Shown: positions 23,410-37,600, counted from the stretch's first letter. The stretch: DNA of 64,000 nucleotides from Pomphorhynchus laevis (GCA_012934845.2 WNNJ02003471.1:1-64000); one strand, 5' to 3'. Program-made: numbers and translations. The notes: a model not told the origin generated them from the sequence alone.

Positions 23410-23922
23410 TCGTCATCCGGCTTGCCCGAGAACACGATAAAAGAAAGCCATAAGCTATTCAATGAATTGTCATCAAATAGTGGACATTTATCTAAAACAA
23501 AATTTATAGATCAATTTAAGAAGTGTAATTCGTCAAACGCCGATCACATCGCGTGTATTCTGTTCGAGTACCTTGACTGCGATAATTCAGGATATCTCAC
23601 ATTTACTCAGTTTTTCTATGTATTCTCCTATTCTCAAATAGTAAGCCATTTAAATAAAATATTGTTTCTCTTCTGCATATGTGATTTAAACGAGGATAAC
23701 AAAATTACAAGAAGTGAGCTATTGCGATTAATAAAGGCATCATTAAGATTTAATAATTTGGACAAATACAAGATCAGATCAGAGGCGAACTCCGTAGTGG
23801 ATGACATATTTAAATATAGTCGTAACTCGTATAAAACTATCACAACGGATGAATTCGTTCAAGCCATTTGTGCCAATCCAAACATTGCTAACATTCTTGC
23901 ATTTAATTTTAAAATTAAATGA
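23278..23922 (+). CDS. EF-hand calcium-binding protein, neuronal-calcium-sensor-like, with duplicated N-terminus
   Basis: A single-exon frame of 214 codons from the ATG at 23,278. The protein begins MG (a possible N-myristoylation context) and has four EF-hand-like regions. EF1 (FNELSSNSGHLSKTKF) is degenerate. EF2 (DCDNSGYLTFTQ) has D-D-S-Y-T but Q at position 12. EF3 (DLNEDNKITRSE) is canonical. EF4 (SRNSYKTITTDE) is degenerate. Spacing and the C-terminal ANPNIANIL resemble NCS/KChIP/recoverin proteins, which sense calcium and regulate channels, kinases or cyclases. The first 22 codons are duplicated exactly in tandem (23,278-23,343 and 23,344-23,409 start), so either ATG-GGA could start the protein. 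The second gives a more usual ~192-residue length. Sub-family is unresolved. Confidence 0.82.
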   Translation: MGMLLGKTEVHPLSDKLVQRLEMGMLLGKTEVHPLSDKLVQRLASSSGLPENTIKESHKLFNELSSNSGHLSKTKFIDQFKKCNSSNADHIACILFEYLDCDNSGYLTFTQFFYVFSYSQIVSHLNKILFLFCICDLNEDNKITRSELLRLIKASLRFNNLDKYKIRSEANSVVDDIFKYSRNSYKTITTDEFVQAICANPNIANILAFNFKIK

Positions 23923-24595
23923 AAACATTCAATACACAAAAAATTTTATGAAAGTACAATTTATTCAAGTACTTAAAATTTGTAATTTTTAAGAATTTTT
24001 TAAAACATTAAGTTAAACTGTACTAATCTAGTATGCATTTAATTTCATATTTATTAGGATATAAGATATTATATTTTTATGACATATTATAACATTAATA
24101 GTACAATATTATAACATATAATATTTTTAATATAATTAGACATATAATGTTAAATATTATAATTTTAATAGAAAAAAACTCTAAAATGCTGCTAATGATA
24201 TAATAACATGGTATAATATTGATAATATAATGGTATAATATTAATTATATAATTTAATGTAAAATAAATTATATTTATATTGTAATATTTAATTTAAATA
24301 TTAAGATTAAATATATTATAAATATTTAAATTTAATAGAAAAAATGTTACAGAAAATTAAATACAAGTACATGAGAATGCATGAGAATAAAGAACAAAAG
24401 ATATCTTTTTTATGTCATATTATAACATTAATAGCACAATATTATATTAGAAATATTAAAACTTATAATATTATCAATATAATTAGACATACAATGTATA
24501 ATATTATAATTTAAATTTCTGCATTGTCAATTAATTATGAGAAAAAAGAACACAAAACGGCATTGTTTATGATTTCTCTCTCGTTTACCTAGCAT
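23923..24595. other. 3' flank of EF-hand gene, AT-rich, no gene
   Basis: AT-rich DNA without coding motifs. The block TTATAACATTAATAGCACAA is repeated with variation (about 24,085 and 24,420). Confidence 0.6.
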
Positions 24596-24599
24596 AGTT

Positions 24600-24740
24600 T
24601 GCCATTGGATTATTCGTGAGGGGGTGAAATACCCCGGGTGGCTCAGTCGGAAGGCGGGATGTTGGATTGGTTGAAGGGCTCAGATCCCACTGGACCTGAG
24701 GCCGTGAATTTTGGCGAAGACTAACAACGAAATTTTTTTG
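24600..24740 (+). mobile_element. LINE family A 3' terminal fragment
   Basis: Matches the last ~130 bp of the family A element at 58.6 kb (shared blocks ACCCCGGGTGG, CTGGATTGG or TTGGATTGG, GGGCTCAGATCCC). In frame it recalls the end of ORF2 (PGW, WIGW, RSP). It looks superficially like a tRNA or SINE head (GGTGGCTCAGTCGG) but lacks tRNA arms. This is a severely 5'-truncated insertion or the detached tail of the 14.7-18 kb copy. Confidence 0.75.
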
Positions 24741-25239
24741 TGGTCGCTGATCTGACTTGTTAAAGCTGTTTCTCTTTTACATGTTAACTCTATACCTTGT
24801 ATTATTTATTTTAAAAGAAACTTTATTTATTTATTTGATTATAATTTATGCATACTCATCAAGTTGTCAACGGATCGGAGCTATCAAGCGATTCAATTAT
24901 GCAGCAAATTCCAAAAAAGAATTAACAGAAGTTGATTCAAAGGTAAAAATTCAGTGATTAACTTAAATTCATTGAAGAATCAAGAGTAATGCATGGATTT
25001 CTAAACTTCTATTTGATGTGCAAAAAACACACTATTAAATATATTAATATATTAATATATTATTTTTTGCACTATTAAATAGTGCAAAAAACTTCTTTTT
25101 TGCACTATTTAATTAGTTATCATAAAATTTAGCCACTAATTAGTTAGTAAAACATTCATAAAGGTAGGAAGAATATAAAAACCTAGAACAAAAACTTTCT
25201 AGGTAGGAAGTCTGAATAATTTCCAGTAGGCGTTGAGCT

Positions 25240-26180
25240 TCGTAAGGGTTGTCCTTTGTATACACTTTTGTTCCTTGTTTACATGGACAAAATTTCGAGA
25301 CGGGCTGCTCTGACGGATGTCGGTCTTCAGTTCGGTTCTATCAGGATAGCATCTCTGATTTTTGCAGATGACGTTGTTTTGTTGGATTTTGTCCTTAGGA
25401 CTTGCAATGCCTATTAAATCGATTCACGATGGAATGCCAAGCGGCAGGGATGTTGGTTAGTACCTCCAAGACTGTCTCTATGTGCTCGTCTCGGATTCAG
25501 TTGCCAATGTCAATCCGGATTTAAAGAAAGGGTTCATCCTAATGTGGAGGATTTTAAGTATATTGGGGTATTGTTCTCGATGGACGGCAGGAACATCAAG
25601 GAGATTGAGAAGCAGATTTGGGCAGCTAACGCGGCAATGCTTTCTTTGTACAGGTCTGTCGTGGTGAAGCGTGAGTTGAGTCTTCGGCGGAGGCTTTAAG
25701 TTTACCATACAATCTTCGTTCCTATCCTAACATATGGATTTATGTTATGACCGAAAGGATAAAACCTTTATGTTATGACCGAAAGAATAAGATCTTGGAT
25801 GCAGGCGACCGAAATGAGGTTCCTTCGCGGTGTGGCCGATATTAGTTTTAGAGATACGCTTAAGAATTCGGTCATCCGGGATGGACTCGAAGTAAAGTCG
25901 TAGCTTCTCCACATCGAAGAAACTCAGTTGAGGTGGCTAGGACACGTTCCGATGATATCTAGAGATCACCTTCCTCAAAGGGTTTTCCAGTCCGGACTCT
26001 CTAATAAGAGACTTCGAGGTAGACCTCGATACCGGTGGAGATATCAAATTTCGAAACTGGCCGAATACCGCCCTGAGCTATCTAAAAGAAAACTCTTGTC
26101 TGTGGCTCAGGATCGCGATGTCTGGAGTAGTATGGTTCGTGGACTGCTTTCACGACCCGACACCCGGACCAATGGTTGAC
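25240..26180 (+). mobile_element. LINE family C 3' part (RT C-terminus), decayed
   Basis: Begins in the RT palm: KISRRAAL, FGSIRIASLIFADDVVLL (catalytic FADD box, about 25,370). Then come VSTSKT, SLYRSVVVKRELS (about 25,640), FVPILTYG, MTERIRSWMQATEMRFLRG, HIEETQLRWLGHVPMISRDH, GRPRYRWRYQISKLAE and DRDVWSSMVRGLL near the end. Several frameshifts and a short internal duplication (ATGTTATGACCGAAAG, twice at 25,741-25,790) break it. It supplies the half missing from the copy at 6.4-8.5 kb, but it is a separate insertion. Confidence 0.85.
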
Positions 26181-28195
26181 AGGAAAAATCTTGTGTTTTT
26201 TCTTGTCAAGAAATTGTTGTTGTTCGATTATGTCTTAATTTACAATTCACTCATACCTCAGAGTGAATCGTTGTTATAATCGTTGAATGTTGTTAAATTA
26301 ATTAAAGTCACACTAGCCGATGGAAAAGTCTAATTTCGATTTAAAATTGGAAATTAAGACTTTGGATTAAGACTTTTAAATATGTTTTGTGTTTAGTCTT
26401 TAGCATACATTACTAAAGACTATTGTTTTTCTTATTTTCTAGCTTTAAATATCTAAAAGAAATGTTTCGATAGCTCCTGCTATAATCTGTAGGAATATTA
26501 CGACAGTTTATTCAAACATTAAAGCATTAAGTTTACCATTTATACAATATCCTCAAAATTTTTAACATTTTTAACATTTGACGCAAACATTTATTAAATT
26601 TATTAATTACAAACAAATGGTAATTTGTTTGTAATTTTCAAGAAAATGAAGATATCGACATATTGTCATTTTCGGAATAGAACTAATTTCTTCGTTTCTG
26701 TAAATTATAAAACTAAAAGAAGAAATAAAAAGAAATTTTTACGGATAAGAAATATTTATAAAATGTATTTTTTTAATTAATATTTATATTTTTAAAAAAT
26801 AGTCAATTAATAATTAATTACTTTATCTTTGTGCTGTAGTATTTATTTATATAAATTTAAGACCATCTCACGTAATATTCAAATGGTCATATTTAAATAA
26901 ACAGTTAAATCCGTATATTAAAGAAAAAACATTTTATCAATAAAATTTGATAATAAATGCATTTGGAATAAAAAATTGATTATATTACCATGTTAGATGC
27001 ATTTAGAATTAAAAATTAATTTTAAACAAAATTAAAATAAAAGATTCTTGCTAAATTGTAACAGATTCATTTTAGCCATTATCCACCAACATAAAATACT
27101 AGAGAGTTCGATTGGTGATTGAACTTTCGAATGTTTTTTTTGATAAGTATTGACGCTTATAAACGATGTGATAATTCAAAATAAATCATTAAAAATTCGC
27201 TCTAATACAGTGTATATAATCCTTATAAATATACATTGGCAACGCATTTAAACAAGATACCAATTATATGACAGATAATTGTCAATCAATACAAAAAATA
27301 GTGCATTTGCTATAATATTTATCTAGACCAAAGTTAGCCAAATAATATTCAGACGGAAATGTTAGGTGAACAATCAATAACAATCATTAAATTATTATAC
27401 TTTATATAAAATACAAATTATTTATAATATATTAAGACTAATAAAACTGATTACAATTATTGAAACTGATACCGATTTGTTATCTAAACAGATCAGTATA
27501 TAACCTTAACATTACATGTTATTTAACCTTAACATTACATTTAAACTTAATAAAACCCGCCTTTATATGTTATAATTTATAAAACGAGCAATTTGGTGAC
27601 AAATTGCTCGTTTGGGGGATACATAAACAATCAAACACAACGTGAATTATAACCCTTCGAATATCAGTGACATCCTCGCCATGAACATGTTGTTTTTTCG
27701 CAATAAAAATGAACAGTAGATGGAATACTAAAAATGTCATATGTCACAAGAATCTAATAATGTCATAGTCTTAGTGTATACTGCTACTTATCTTTTACAA
27801 GCAGTTTATAAACGATGTTGTAGTGCGAAATGTATTTATAAACGCATTAGGCTAAAAAATATATTAATCTAAATCCAATATTAACGACATTATTTAAAAA
27901 AGTTGCATTGTAATTGCATTTTATAATTAATTATAGTATCTCCCATAATAAGAGATTAATTATTAATCTCCCATTTACTTTAATTTACTTTTAACTTTGA
28001 ATAAAGTTATAAATTTATATTTTATATAAAATAATAATTTTCCTTAGCTAATAAATCACATAAAAATGTTATGAAAATAAATGTTTTATAAAAATGTAAC
28101 AAACGATAAAAAAATATGTAATTTAAATAAAAACGTTAACATTAATAGCAAAAATCACAAATTACGTAATCGACTTTTATTATAATAGAAGAAGT
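26181..28195. other. Intergenic region, no gene seen
   Basis: AT-rich DNA without a convincing frame or repeat. At the right end, TTTATT near 28,196 reads AATAAA on the minus strand and is a likely polyadenylation signal for the LRWD1-like gene. Confidence 0.6.
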
Positions 28196-28253
28196 ATTTA
28201 TTAATTTCAATAAAACCTATACATTAAGAGTATACAATGAATATTTTAAATGG

Positions 28254-28633
28254 TTATTTAGGAGAATCATTTTCTAATTGCCAAATTAACACAAGATTGC
28301 AATCAGTTACAGAAACTAGCATTTGACCATTCGAAATGCATTTTATCAATTTTGGTAATTTATCAAGATTTTGACGATGTTCGCCATTCATCGTAAAACA
28401 ATTTGGCCATTCTATAATTACGTCCACAGGCCTTACTACTCCAGTTGGCTTCTGATCAAGATCAAGCTGTTTATGCATAAATATTGAACCATCATCGGAT
28501 CCTGTTATCAACGTTGAATTAACTAAAGAATAAATACGAAATGTGTATGAACAGCGACAAAACATTTGCTGATAAACATTAAAATTATTATATATTTCAA
28601 GAAAGATTTCACGTAGTAACTTCCTTGATATTT
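28254..28633 (-). CDS. LRWD1: LRWD1-like last exon (final WD blades and stop)
   Basis: Encodes STLITGSDDGSIFMHKQLD, VIIEWPNCF and LVSVTDCNLVLIWQLENDS, then TAA at 28,256-28,254. Two phase-compatible acceptors exist. CTAG before 28,633 keeps ~37 more residues and restores the FSL-x-x-x-D-x-G spacing of the family. TTCTTTAG before 28,522 has the better pyrimidine tract but would delete a strand. I prefer the longer form. Confidence 0.78.
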
Positions 28634-31600
28634 CTAGTAAACCACAAATATATTTTAAATACAAAAGTTTATATATTCAATTTATTTGCCGTTCTCAAAA
28701 TCGTTTCAAATAGGACATTTATACATTTCAAATTGAAAATATTCTCAAATTCTAATTTGAGAAGAATAGAATTTTGGGTTTTATAAAAATAAATATAAAA
28801 ACAAAGAAATTAAAAAAACACAAAACAATAAAATTTTTAATTAAAATTTTAATGAAATAAGATATTTGGTATATGTAATGTAATCAAAATAAAATTAAAA
28901 TTAAATCATATAGAATTTAAATTCTTAACTATTATAAATAAATAACGCAACACATCAACTCTTTATAAAAAACATCAGTTTGTTATATATCAATATATAA
29001 ATAAATATTTATGTTTTAAGATTATTTAAAAGTTTCTTAAAAGTTAAAAATGAATGATAATATTATCAAACATTTTGTAATCTAATAATTCTGAGAACAT
29101 TTAATAGAATTTACAAAAAAGTCATTATATAAGAGTTTTAAAAAAACGATTTATTTTAACGTGGCAAATGCATGCCAGCGCACGCTTACGTGACCACAAC
29201 AAAACAAGACTGCGAATCAGGTGTCGAGAAGGTGTGAACGGAGGAGGTGTTTGAATGTGATAAAGGATCAGATCGATGTACGTCAAGAGGGAGCTGATTC
29301 CAGGCGAGTGAGGCGGCGACGAGGAAGGATCGGAGACCGTAGTTGTTGGAGTAATTAGGAACGTGGAGTAAGAGGGTATGACAGGAACGAAGCGATAGCG
29401 AGGTGGGGCGAGTATCGTCTAAGAAAGGAAGGTTGATGAACGATGGGGAGCCGACAGCGATGAGACGAAAAGTAACGAGAAGAAGGCGGAGTTTGATGCG
29501 GATGTGGATGGTGGGCCAGGAGAGTTGGGCAAGATATGTGGATGTGTGGTCGAAGCGACGGAGACGAAAGAGCACTCGAACGGCGGTGTTGATTATTCGT
29601 TGTAGGGGTAGGATGATGGATTTTGGAGAATTGGCGAAAAGGCTAAGGCAGTAATCGATTTTAAGGAAAAGAAGCGATGAAAGAAGAGACATACAAGAAC
29701 GGAAGTCGATAAGGGGGCGGATACGGCGGATGTCACGGAGAATTAAGTTAGACGAGCGGACCTTGTCACGGACGAAGGGTTTAAGGGAAAGGTGATCATC
29801 GAAATGGAAGCCTAAGAAAGTAAGATTGTGGACTATAGGGATGATCGATGAGGCAAAAGAAACAATGGGAGGAGATATGTTTGGTTTACGGGGGAGGATC
29901 CACCGTAAAGAGTTTCTAAAATGATATGCTTGTATTCGGTAAAATATACTATTCTCCTGCAAACTGCCATTAAACTTCTTCATATGCGATGTTTATTTTT
30001 GAACCGTTCAATCTTAAAATAAAATGGACCAAAACGTTTATCATAACATTCAATATTATAATAATTAATAATTAGTACATGATCTCAAAAGGCAATTTAA
30101 GGGAAAATATTAAAAAAATAAACGATAATTCTTTATATAAAATTTCGGCCATTATTTTCTAATGTTATGGTACAAAACTAACATGCTGATTAAATCTGAA
30201 ATCAGAAATGATTTGTAAATTGAAAGACAATGAATCTAATTGTTAGTAAAAGCTGACGAATCGAGTGATTGTCAGTTAATATTAAATGTTCACCCAATTC
30301 TCACTTATTTCATTACCCTATAATTTCCAAAATTCCACTAAAACAAATCGATGTGATATCTGCCGGCCTTACATATAGCCTTGACTCCCAACAACTAAAA
30401 TCTTAGATATTGACTTTCGATGGTATCATTTAAAAGTAGCATCCCTACCCTTTGCCAAGAGGCTACAGTGGACATTATTAAATCCTTTTAGATTAGATTA
30501 GTTATATATTATATAAATACTTCTTTTCAAAAGTAGTCACCCTCCCCTTGCCGAGAGGCTACAGTGGACATTATTAAATCCTTTTAGATTTGATGAGTTA
30601 TATTTTATATAAATACTTTTTCAAAAGTGGTCACCCTCTCCTTGCCGAGAGGCTACAGTGGACATTAATAATTCCTTTTAGATTTGATGAGTTATAATTA
30701 TAAAAATTTTGCTATTTTTTCACTTCGCTTTTATCATTTTGTAAGCTGCGCCAAATACCACTTTGAAATTATAAAATTTTTAAATCCCCGAACCAGACTA
30801 ATTTTAAATTAAATTCTAATGATCGATATATTGACGTTTTACATATAGAAGACTGTAACAGTCAGCTTTATCACTGATTATCATCAACTCATCAGCTTAA
30901 TGTGTCTCTCGGAGAGACACAGTGGATCAATCAAAAAGCATCATAATACAGATGGCATTGTAACTCATATTTGCGATATACACGAATGAGATGATACATG
31001 CATAAAATACACAATCATAACAAGCAATCTTAGTGATCAGGCCACTAGGTTGAAAGCGGAGGCAATATTACAAAAGCACATCAGCTTAATGTGTCTCTCC
31101 GAGACGCTGATTTAATGTTAACTTAAAACGCCTACCTGAACTGTAAAATATGTGTGTATATCTTGATTTCCTGTGATTACACTCCAAAGCTCGTATGACT
31201 TGCAGTGAAATTGACTTGTTAAAATCCCCGTATAGCTTGCATAAATGAGCAAATTCCGAACCAAACGTTAATAATCCTATTGCATATAGAACAAATATAT
31301 AAAGTCAATGCGTTTAAAAATAAAATTTTTTAAAACAGATTAATAGCGTAGACTATCAATCTACAACTACAAAATATGTTCATCGTAATAATAATTTTTC
31401 AAATTCGAAGTATTTAGAATTCGAAGCTTATATATATTCAAATTAACATAACCAATTAATGTAATAAATCGGATTAAATAAGTTCAAATTTGAGTTTTAT
31501 ACAAGTTTATAATTTATACTAATCAAATCAATTTGATTATAAATTATATTTTATACATTTAGGTAATTAAACATTTGTATAAAGCGCACTGATTCGTCAT

Positions 31601-34600
31601 AGGTTGTTTTCATTAAAAGTTAAGCTAGCATTCTAGATTAATCCGTAAAAAATAATTTAAGATATTGGCAAACAACACAGAAATTATAAGTAAAAAGTAG
31701 TCGTATTCCTCTTTTGATTTTGTTTTTAGTAGACAACTTATGAAAACAGCTTGGCAATTGAAAAAAGGATATTTTTCAGTTTTTTAATTTATAAAAAAGC
31801 TTTTATATCCGTTACCACATCAAGTAATTTTCAGAAAATCTAAAAGACAAACGAAATGGATAAGTAAAATGCAATAGAAGAAAAGTGTTATGAAAGTTCA
31901 ACTATTCAGATTCACAACTATTCATTTAGAGTACATGCAGAGTTATTTGTGATAAGGTTTTGTCACAGTTTTAGTTCGAAACGTCGAACAGTAAAACTCT
32001 AAACCACAAATACGTCTAATACTTTGTAAACAACAATTCCTAGTGATACAATCATAGGCCTTCTTAAATTCTAAACTAAAAAGCATTTGCTACAAGACAA
32101 AGGCTGAGTTAGTGCTCATTTATTTTCTGTTATCGTACAATGAGGTTATGAACTAGTATTATCTAATATATAACTATATATATTACATAACTATTATACA
32201 AATTAACCCTGATCAGGTACTACGAGGTATCTTTCTTCATTAAGTTCATATAGTCTTAGAACTCAATTTATAATTGCTTAAACCAAAGTTCATCTATATA
32301 TTCAAATAAAGAATCAATTAGAATTCTTTTTATTCTTGTAACAAAAAGGTATACAAAAATTATCTTGAATATAGCAAACAACGGAAAATTGAATATAGTA
32401 AATAACAACAGATAAAAAAATAAGGATAAAGTTAATTGTAACGACCGGATTTGAAACAATTTGTAATGGTATCTAGTGCACAAAGTTACACTATGATTTT
32501 GCAAACAACATATGCATTATTTGATTTTTTGTCAGCATTTCTATAACATTGCGCGCATATGGTTTTATGATTTGTTGATGTCTTTGCCATTTTACTTCAT
32601 GCTCTTAAGCGTTACACCAAAGCTCTCAATTATTTGTCCGACTATTTGTTTAAGAATTTATGTTACTTTTAAATATCAACTTCTTACGGGGTCTTTTAAA
32701 CCCCAGTTTATATAAAGCCGCAATGAAGCCACAAAATGCAACTCCCATAAGTTTTAATTAAAACAGGTTTTAATGTATTTAACTTGTGATCAATTAAACC
32801 GCGTAGTGTCTGCTAAAGCTTAATCGAATTTAATTAACAAGTTAAGTTTAATTTGTTAACGCCACATATAAGCATTGTTTGAGGATAGATTAAATGTGTT
32901 CTCTTTCGCATGTTTACAAAATGAATAAAAGGCAATAACTAAAAGGCCAGAACACACAAACAAATCAGAAACAATGAACGTGTTTAGTTACAGTTTAGAT
33001 AATCAACAATATTGATGTTTTAATTAAAACAGTAATCATAGAAAATAACGTGCTAGTTTATGTATTTGGATTACATTGCACTTGACGCTTATTCCATTGC
33101 CTATTCCATTTTTGGCAAATTATTCCATAATCACGTATTATGTACTATATATAAATAAAGATAATTATAAATATTAAATAATTATATAAGATGTTATACA
33201 ATTTACATTTATATCAAGTTAAAATAAAAAATTGAAATTTAAAAAGTCAATTTTTATGAATTGACTAATATATAAAAGGTAATGTATAACAATAAGGATT
33301 AGAGGTGGAAACACTACTTTTAGTATCAGGTTACGGTTTCTATTCCTCGACCCAACGTGATAATGACGTATTTCCTCTGATTAAATTCGACATACACCCA
33401 GTGATTGAATTTTGGTCGTCAACAGGTTTATCTCATGTAGTTATTATATACATTATTTTAAAATGTTTTTATAAAAATCAATTATTTTGTTAAATTAACA
33501 AAAATAATAATTGCAATGTTACTATTTGAATTTAATATTTAACTTAATTATGATACAGATAGAACAAAGAATTAGATTAGATCATAATTTTAAATTAAAT
33601 TTCAATCCCTATCATTAATCATTATTAATTATTAATTAATAATAATTAATTAATAATTATTGGTAAGAATTAATTTGATTTAAAGTGGCTATTTGATTTT
33701 ACTATTTATGTCTTAGACAAATGAAAAATACAAGGTAAGTGCGTGACCATTTACGACTTGAATAGATCGTTATAATTGAATGGAAATTTTATCAAAATTT
33801 GATTTGTCGTAATATTTGTAAGGGATGTGCAAGGTTAAATATGCACTAAAAGATAAGTGCATAATTGTTATCAGGGTACATCACTATTTTTATTACATCT
33901 TTATAATACATCGTAAAGTTAACATGTTGGTTAAAGTAATCACTAATTTTTAACGAATAAGTTACAATAAACTCATATTATGCAAGAATTAAATACCGGA
34001 TATATCGGTAACGGATTAATGCGCTTTAAATATGTTGTGTAATTTATGTAAAAGTGCATATTATTAAAAGTACATTCATTATTTGTTTTTATGAAATTAT
34101 GCCAAAAAATAAAATTGATTTACAATAATTGATTGTAAATTAATGATCAATGATTTTATCAAGTCGGATTATGTACAATATACAGATTTGTAATATTATA
34201 ATTATTAATACTCGCAGTCCTCATGTGCAAGTTCATACAATCGTTGTATGATTACGTTATGATTACATAATACACAACTATCATAAATATATGATTGACT
34301 ATATTATATTATAACTTTAAATTTGTAAAGTTTATATCATGTGTCATTTACCAAATTTAGATTTAAATCAAAGCGATTCTTCAAATCGAGAAAAATTTTA
34401 AAATAATTTAAAATCAAATGTTGATAATCTTTAAATCAAAAATTAATTACGAAGGTTTCTAACTAAAAATACAAATTGATAAATTACCAATGATGTCGTT
34501 CTTCATAACTGCTATGCTATCGATTTTCAATGGAAGTGCTATTTTAGACGATTTCCACTTTATATTTATTAAGAAATTAGTCGATCTAAATGCTTGCAAT

Positions 34601-37600
34601 AACATACAACTAACTTATAACTTTAAAATCTATATATAAAAAATAAACAGCGTTAAAGACGGGCGATAACTTAAATTTTATTATTATGATATTAAAATGT
34701 GATATTATTGATATAGAATTATTGATTTAAAAATAATAATAAAGTATCAAAATATAATTATTTTTATATGATAATTGCAAAAATAAAATATTATTAATAA
34801 AATGACATGAAGAATTAAATTGAAACAGTCGAATGAAGTGGAAAATTATCATAAACAATAAATTTCTACAATCGATTATTTCCGATTGAATTATTCATTT
34901 GATTACTCATTTAATAATTTAATTGAAAAAAATTCAATTATTTCCAAAATCGAATTATTTATATTTGAAAATATCGAAATATTAAATGTTCACCGGATAA
35001 ACACTTCGGCTTTTAAATAATAGAAAAATAATATAAATAATTAAATTTTGATATATTTCATTAATAGGTTATAAGATAATTCATACTTTTGGCATAATTA
35101 GACTATAAACCGAACTGAGCTATACGGATGATAAATAGACAGATATTATCTAGCTGCCTACATGTTTAACCACACAGTCATCTAGATATATTAACAATGA
35201 TATTTTCATTGATATCTTCGTTTTGTTTCCATCCACTTAATTCTTAATCCCTTTCCATTAACTCAATCATTAATTTAGTTAAAAAGTTTAACTTTATTAT
35301 ATTATATGGAGAATTATTTTAAATTTTAATAAGATAAATCAAAAAAATTTCGAATTAGGTAACATACTATGTTCGCAATAAACTAACACATCTACATCGT
35401 ATAAAGATTACAAACTATGCAAATATTAATATTCACAAAAGTAATCCCAGAGTAGCATTAATGAAAACAACTCCATGAAACAATTCCATGGTGTTCCATA
35501 GTGTAGAAACTTACGCAAAAATATGGATATACACTTGTAGGAAAGAGTATATAGAAAAGACAGATAGGAAAGCTGGGTAATTATTATAACTAATTGTGAA
35601 AATTGGTGATAAAAAAGAACAATATATATGCATTATAATAAAAATATGTAGAAACTTACGCAAAAATATGGATATACACTTGTAGGAAAGAGTATATAGA
35701 AAAGACAGATAGGAAAGCTGGGTAATTATTAAAACTAATTGTGAAAATTGGTGATAAAAAAGAACAATATATATGCATTATAATAAAAATTTAAATTTAA
35801 ACGGCTACCTTTAATTTACACACTTGAATGTAGATCCAGTGCTACCTAAATCTCTTCATCAATTACTAAATCCTTTTTATTTACTGAATAATAAGTGGTA
35901 AGATAAAATTTATAATTTAAAATATTTAATATAAATAACTAATTAAATATTAAATATTTAATTAGTTATTAAACTTAGTTACTATTAAATTTATTATTAA
36001 TAAATAATAATTAAACAATTAACTACTAAAAAAATAAATGATAAAATAAAAAATTTAATAACTTTAATAAAATATTTCAATATAATTATTATTATTAGAT
36101 TATTAATTATTAATTTAATATTAATAATTAATATTTAATATAATATATTATTTATATTTCAAAAAAGTGTTAACACAAGTTATTCTTACAGAGACAATTC
36201 TGATTTGGTATCAACAAGTTTGCAAGCATAAAAGTTCTCTTCCGTTCCGATTAAAATTATATTTCGATTCACCAGAAATTCGAAGCACGTTAGAAAATCA
36301 TCAGAGTTTGGTAGTTTGATCTTACTCGTACTACAATAAAAAATAGTTTAAAATTTAGAGATTGCTTATTAATCGGCAATCAATATAACAAGAATAAACA
36401 AGAAACAATATGTAAAATATGCAGATTTTCTACATATGAAAATCCAAAAGTTGCTAAAAAATATTTATTTACATAAAACTGTGATATCAATGCAAAAAAA
36501 ACAAGCGCTTTGCTATTTAAAGATCAATAAGACAACATTCTATATGCACAAATATTATATAATTTTTGTATCTAGTGCAGCCTAGAAAATTTTATGTCAT
36601 TAGTATTTGGAGGTAATCGAAAACATTTAGGCTTAATTAATTCATTAATTGTATTAATTAATACATTCAGGCTTATCTAATGCGATTTGATATATTATAT
36701 AATATCTTATATATATTAATATATATATTATCATAATAATATATATTATTATAATATTATATATATTGGATAAACACATATAATATCTACTGTTGACATG
36801 TCTAGAAGTGACGATGTTCAAGCAACATTGTCACTTGACACGTGCCACTATCAAGCAACAACATTTAGTTGTATACTTCGTGATATTGTCTTCTGATCTT
36901 ACGTAATATTGTCCGGAGGAGTGACAAAGTAACTAAAAGTCGTAAATCGAAGTCTAGCAAGCAACTTTATTTTCTAGTAATGCTGTATTTCGTAAGAAAT
37001 CCTGGACAGTTGTCTACTCAGCACATCCGTGCACTACTATTATACATGACGTATCTATTAAGGATCCAACAAGTGCAGCGACAATTCAGCAACGACCTCT
37101 GCCTAGTGTTTAAGGATGGTCCGCACATCAATTCGATCTGGTTAAGAGCGAGATCCTCAGACAATTAAGCAAAGTGCCGGAAACGCCTTTATTCAAATAT
37201 CACACAGGTAACCGAAACGGCCAGTGAGAACTTCATTCTACTGATGAGTGTTGCCGGGTACTCATTGGTCGTCTAGAAGTGACATGGTGATTGAAAGTCG
37301 TGAATCGAAGTCCAGTCTATCAAGCAACACCATTTAGTATAAATGCCGTATTTCGTAAGAAATCCTGGACCGTTGTATACTCAGCACATCCGTGCACTAC
37401 TATTATACCTGCCGTATCCGTTAAGGATTGAACGAGTGCAGCGACAATTAAGCAACAACCTTTGCCTAGTGTTTAAGGATGGTCCGCACAGCAATTCGAT
37501 CTGGTAAACAGCGTAAGCATCAGTAAATTTAGCAAAGTGTGGGAAACGCCTTCATTCACAATGTCATACAGGCAACTGAAATGATTAGTTGATACTTCAT

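Noticed and set aside
24630-24700. tRNA gene or tRNA-derived SINE head (GGTGGCTCAGTCGG)
   Set aside because: No cloverleaf arms; the stretch aligns with the 3' end of LINE family A at 58.6 kb.
28522-28633. Splicing of the last LRWD1-like exon at TTCTTTAG (28,522)
   Set aside because: It is phase-compatible but would remove ~37 residues and a WD strand. The longer exon keeps family spacing. Kept only as an alternative.
29403-29654. Arginine-rich plus-strand frame (also 42,477-42,809)
   Set aside because: Antisense shadow of the family B reverse transcriptase.
32268-32715. Two hydrophobic frames resembling membrane peptides
   Set aside because: AT-rich intronic DNA gives F/L/I-rich text by chance; no homologue pattern or splice context.
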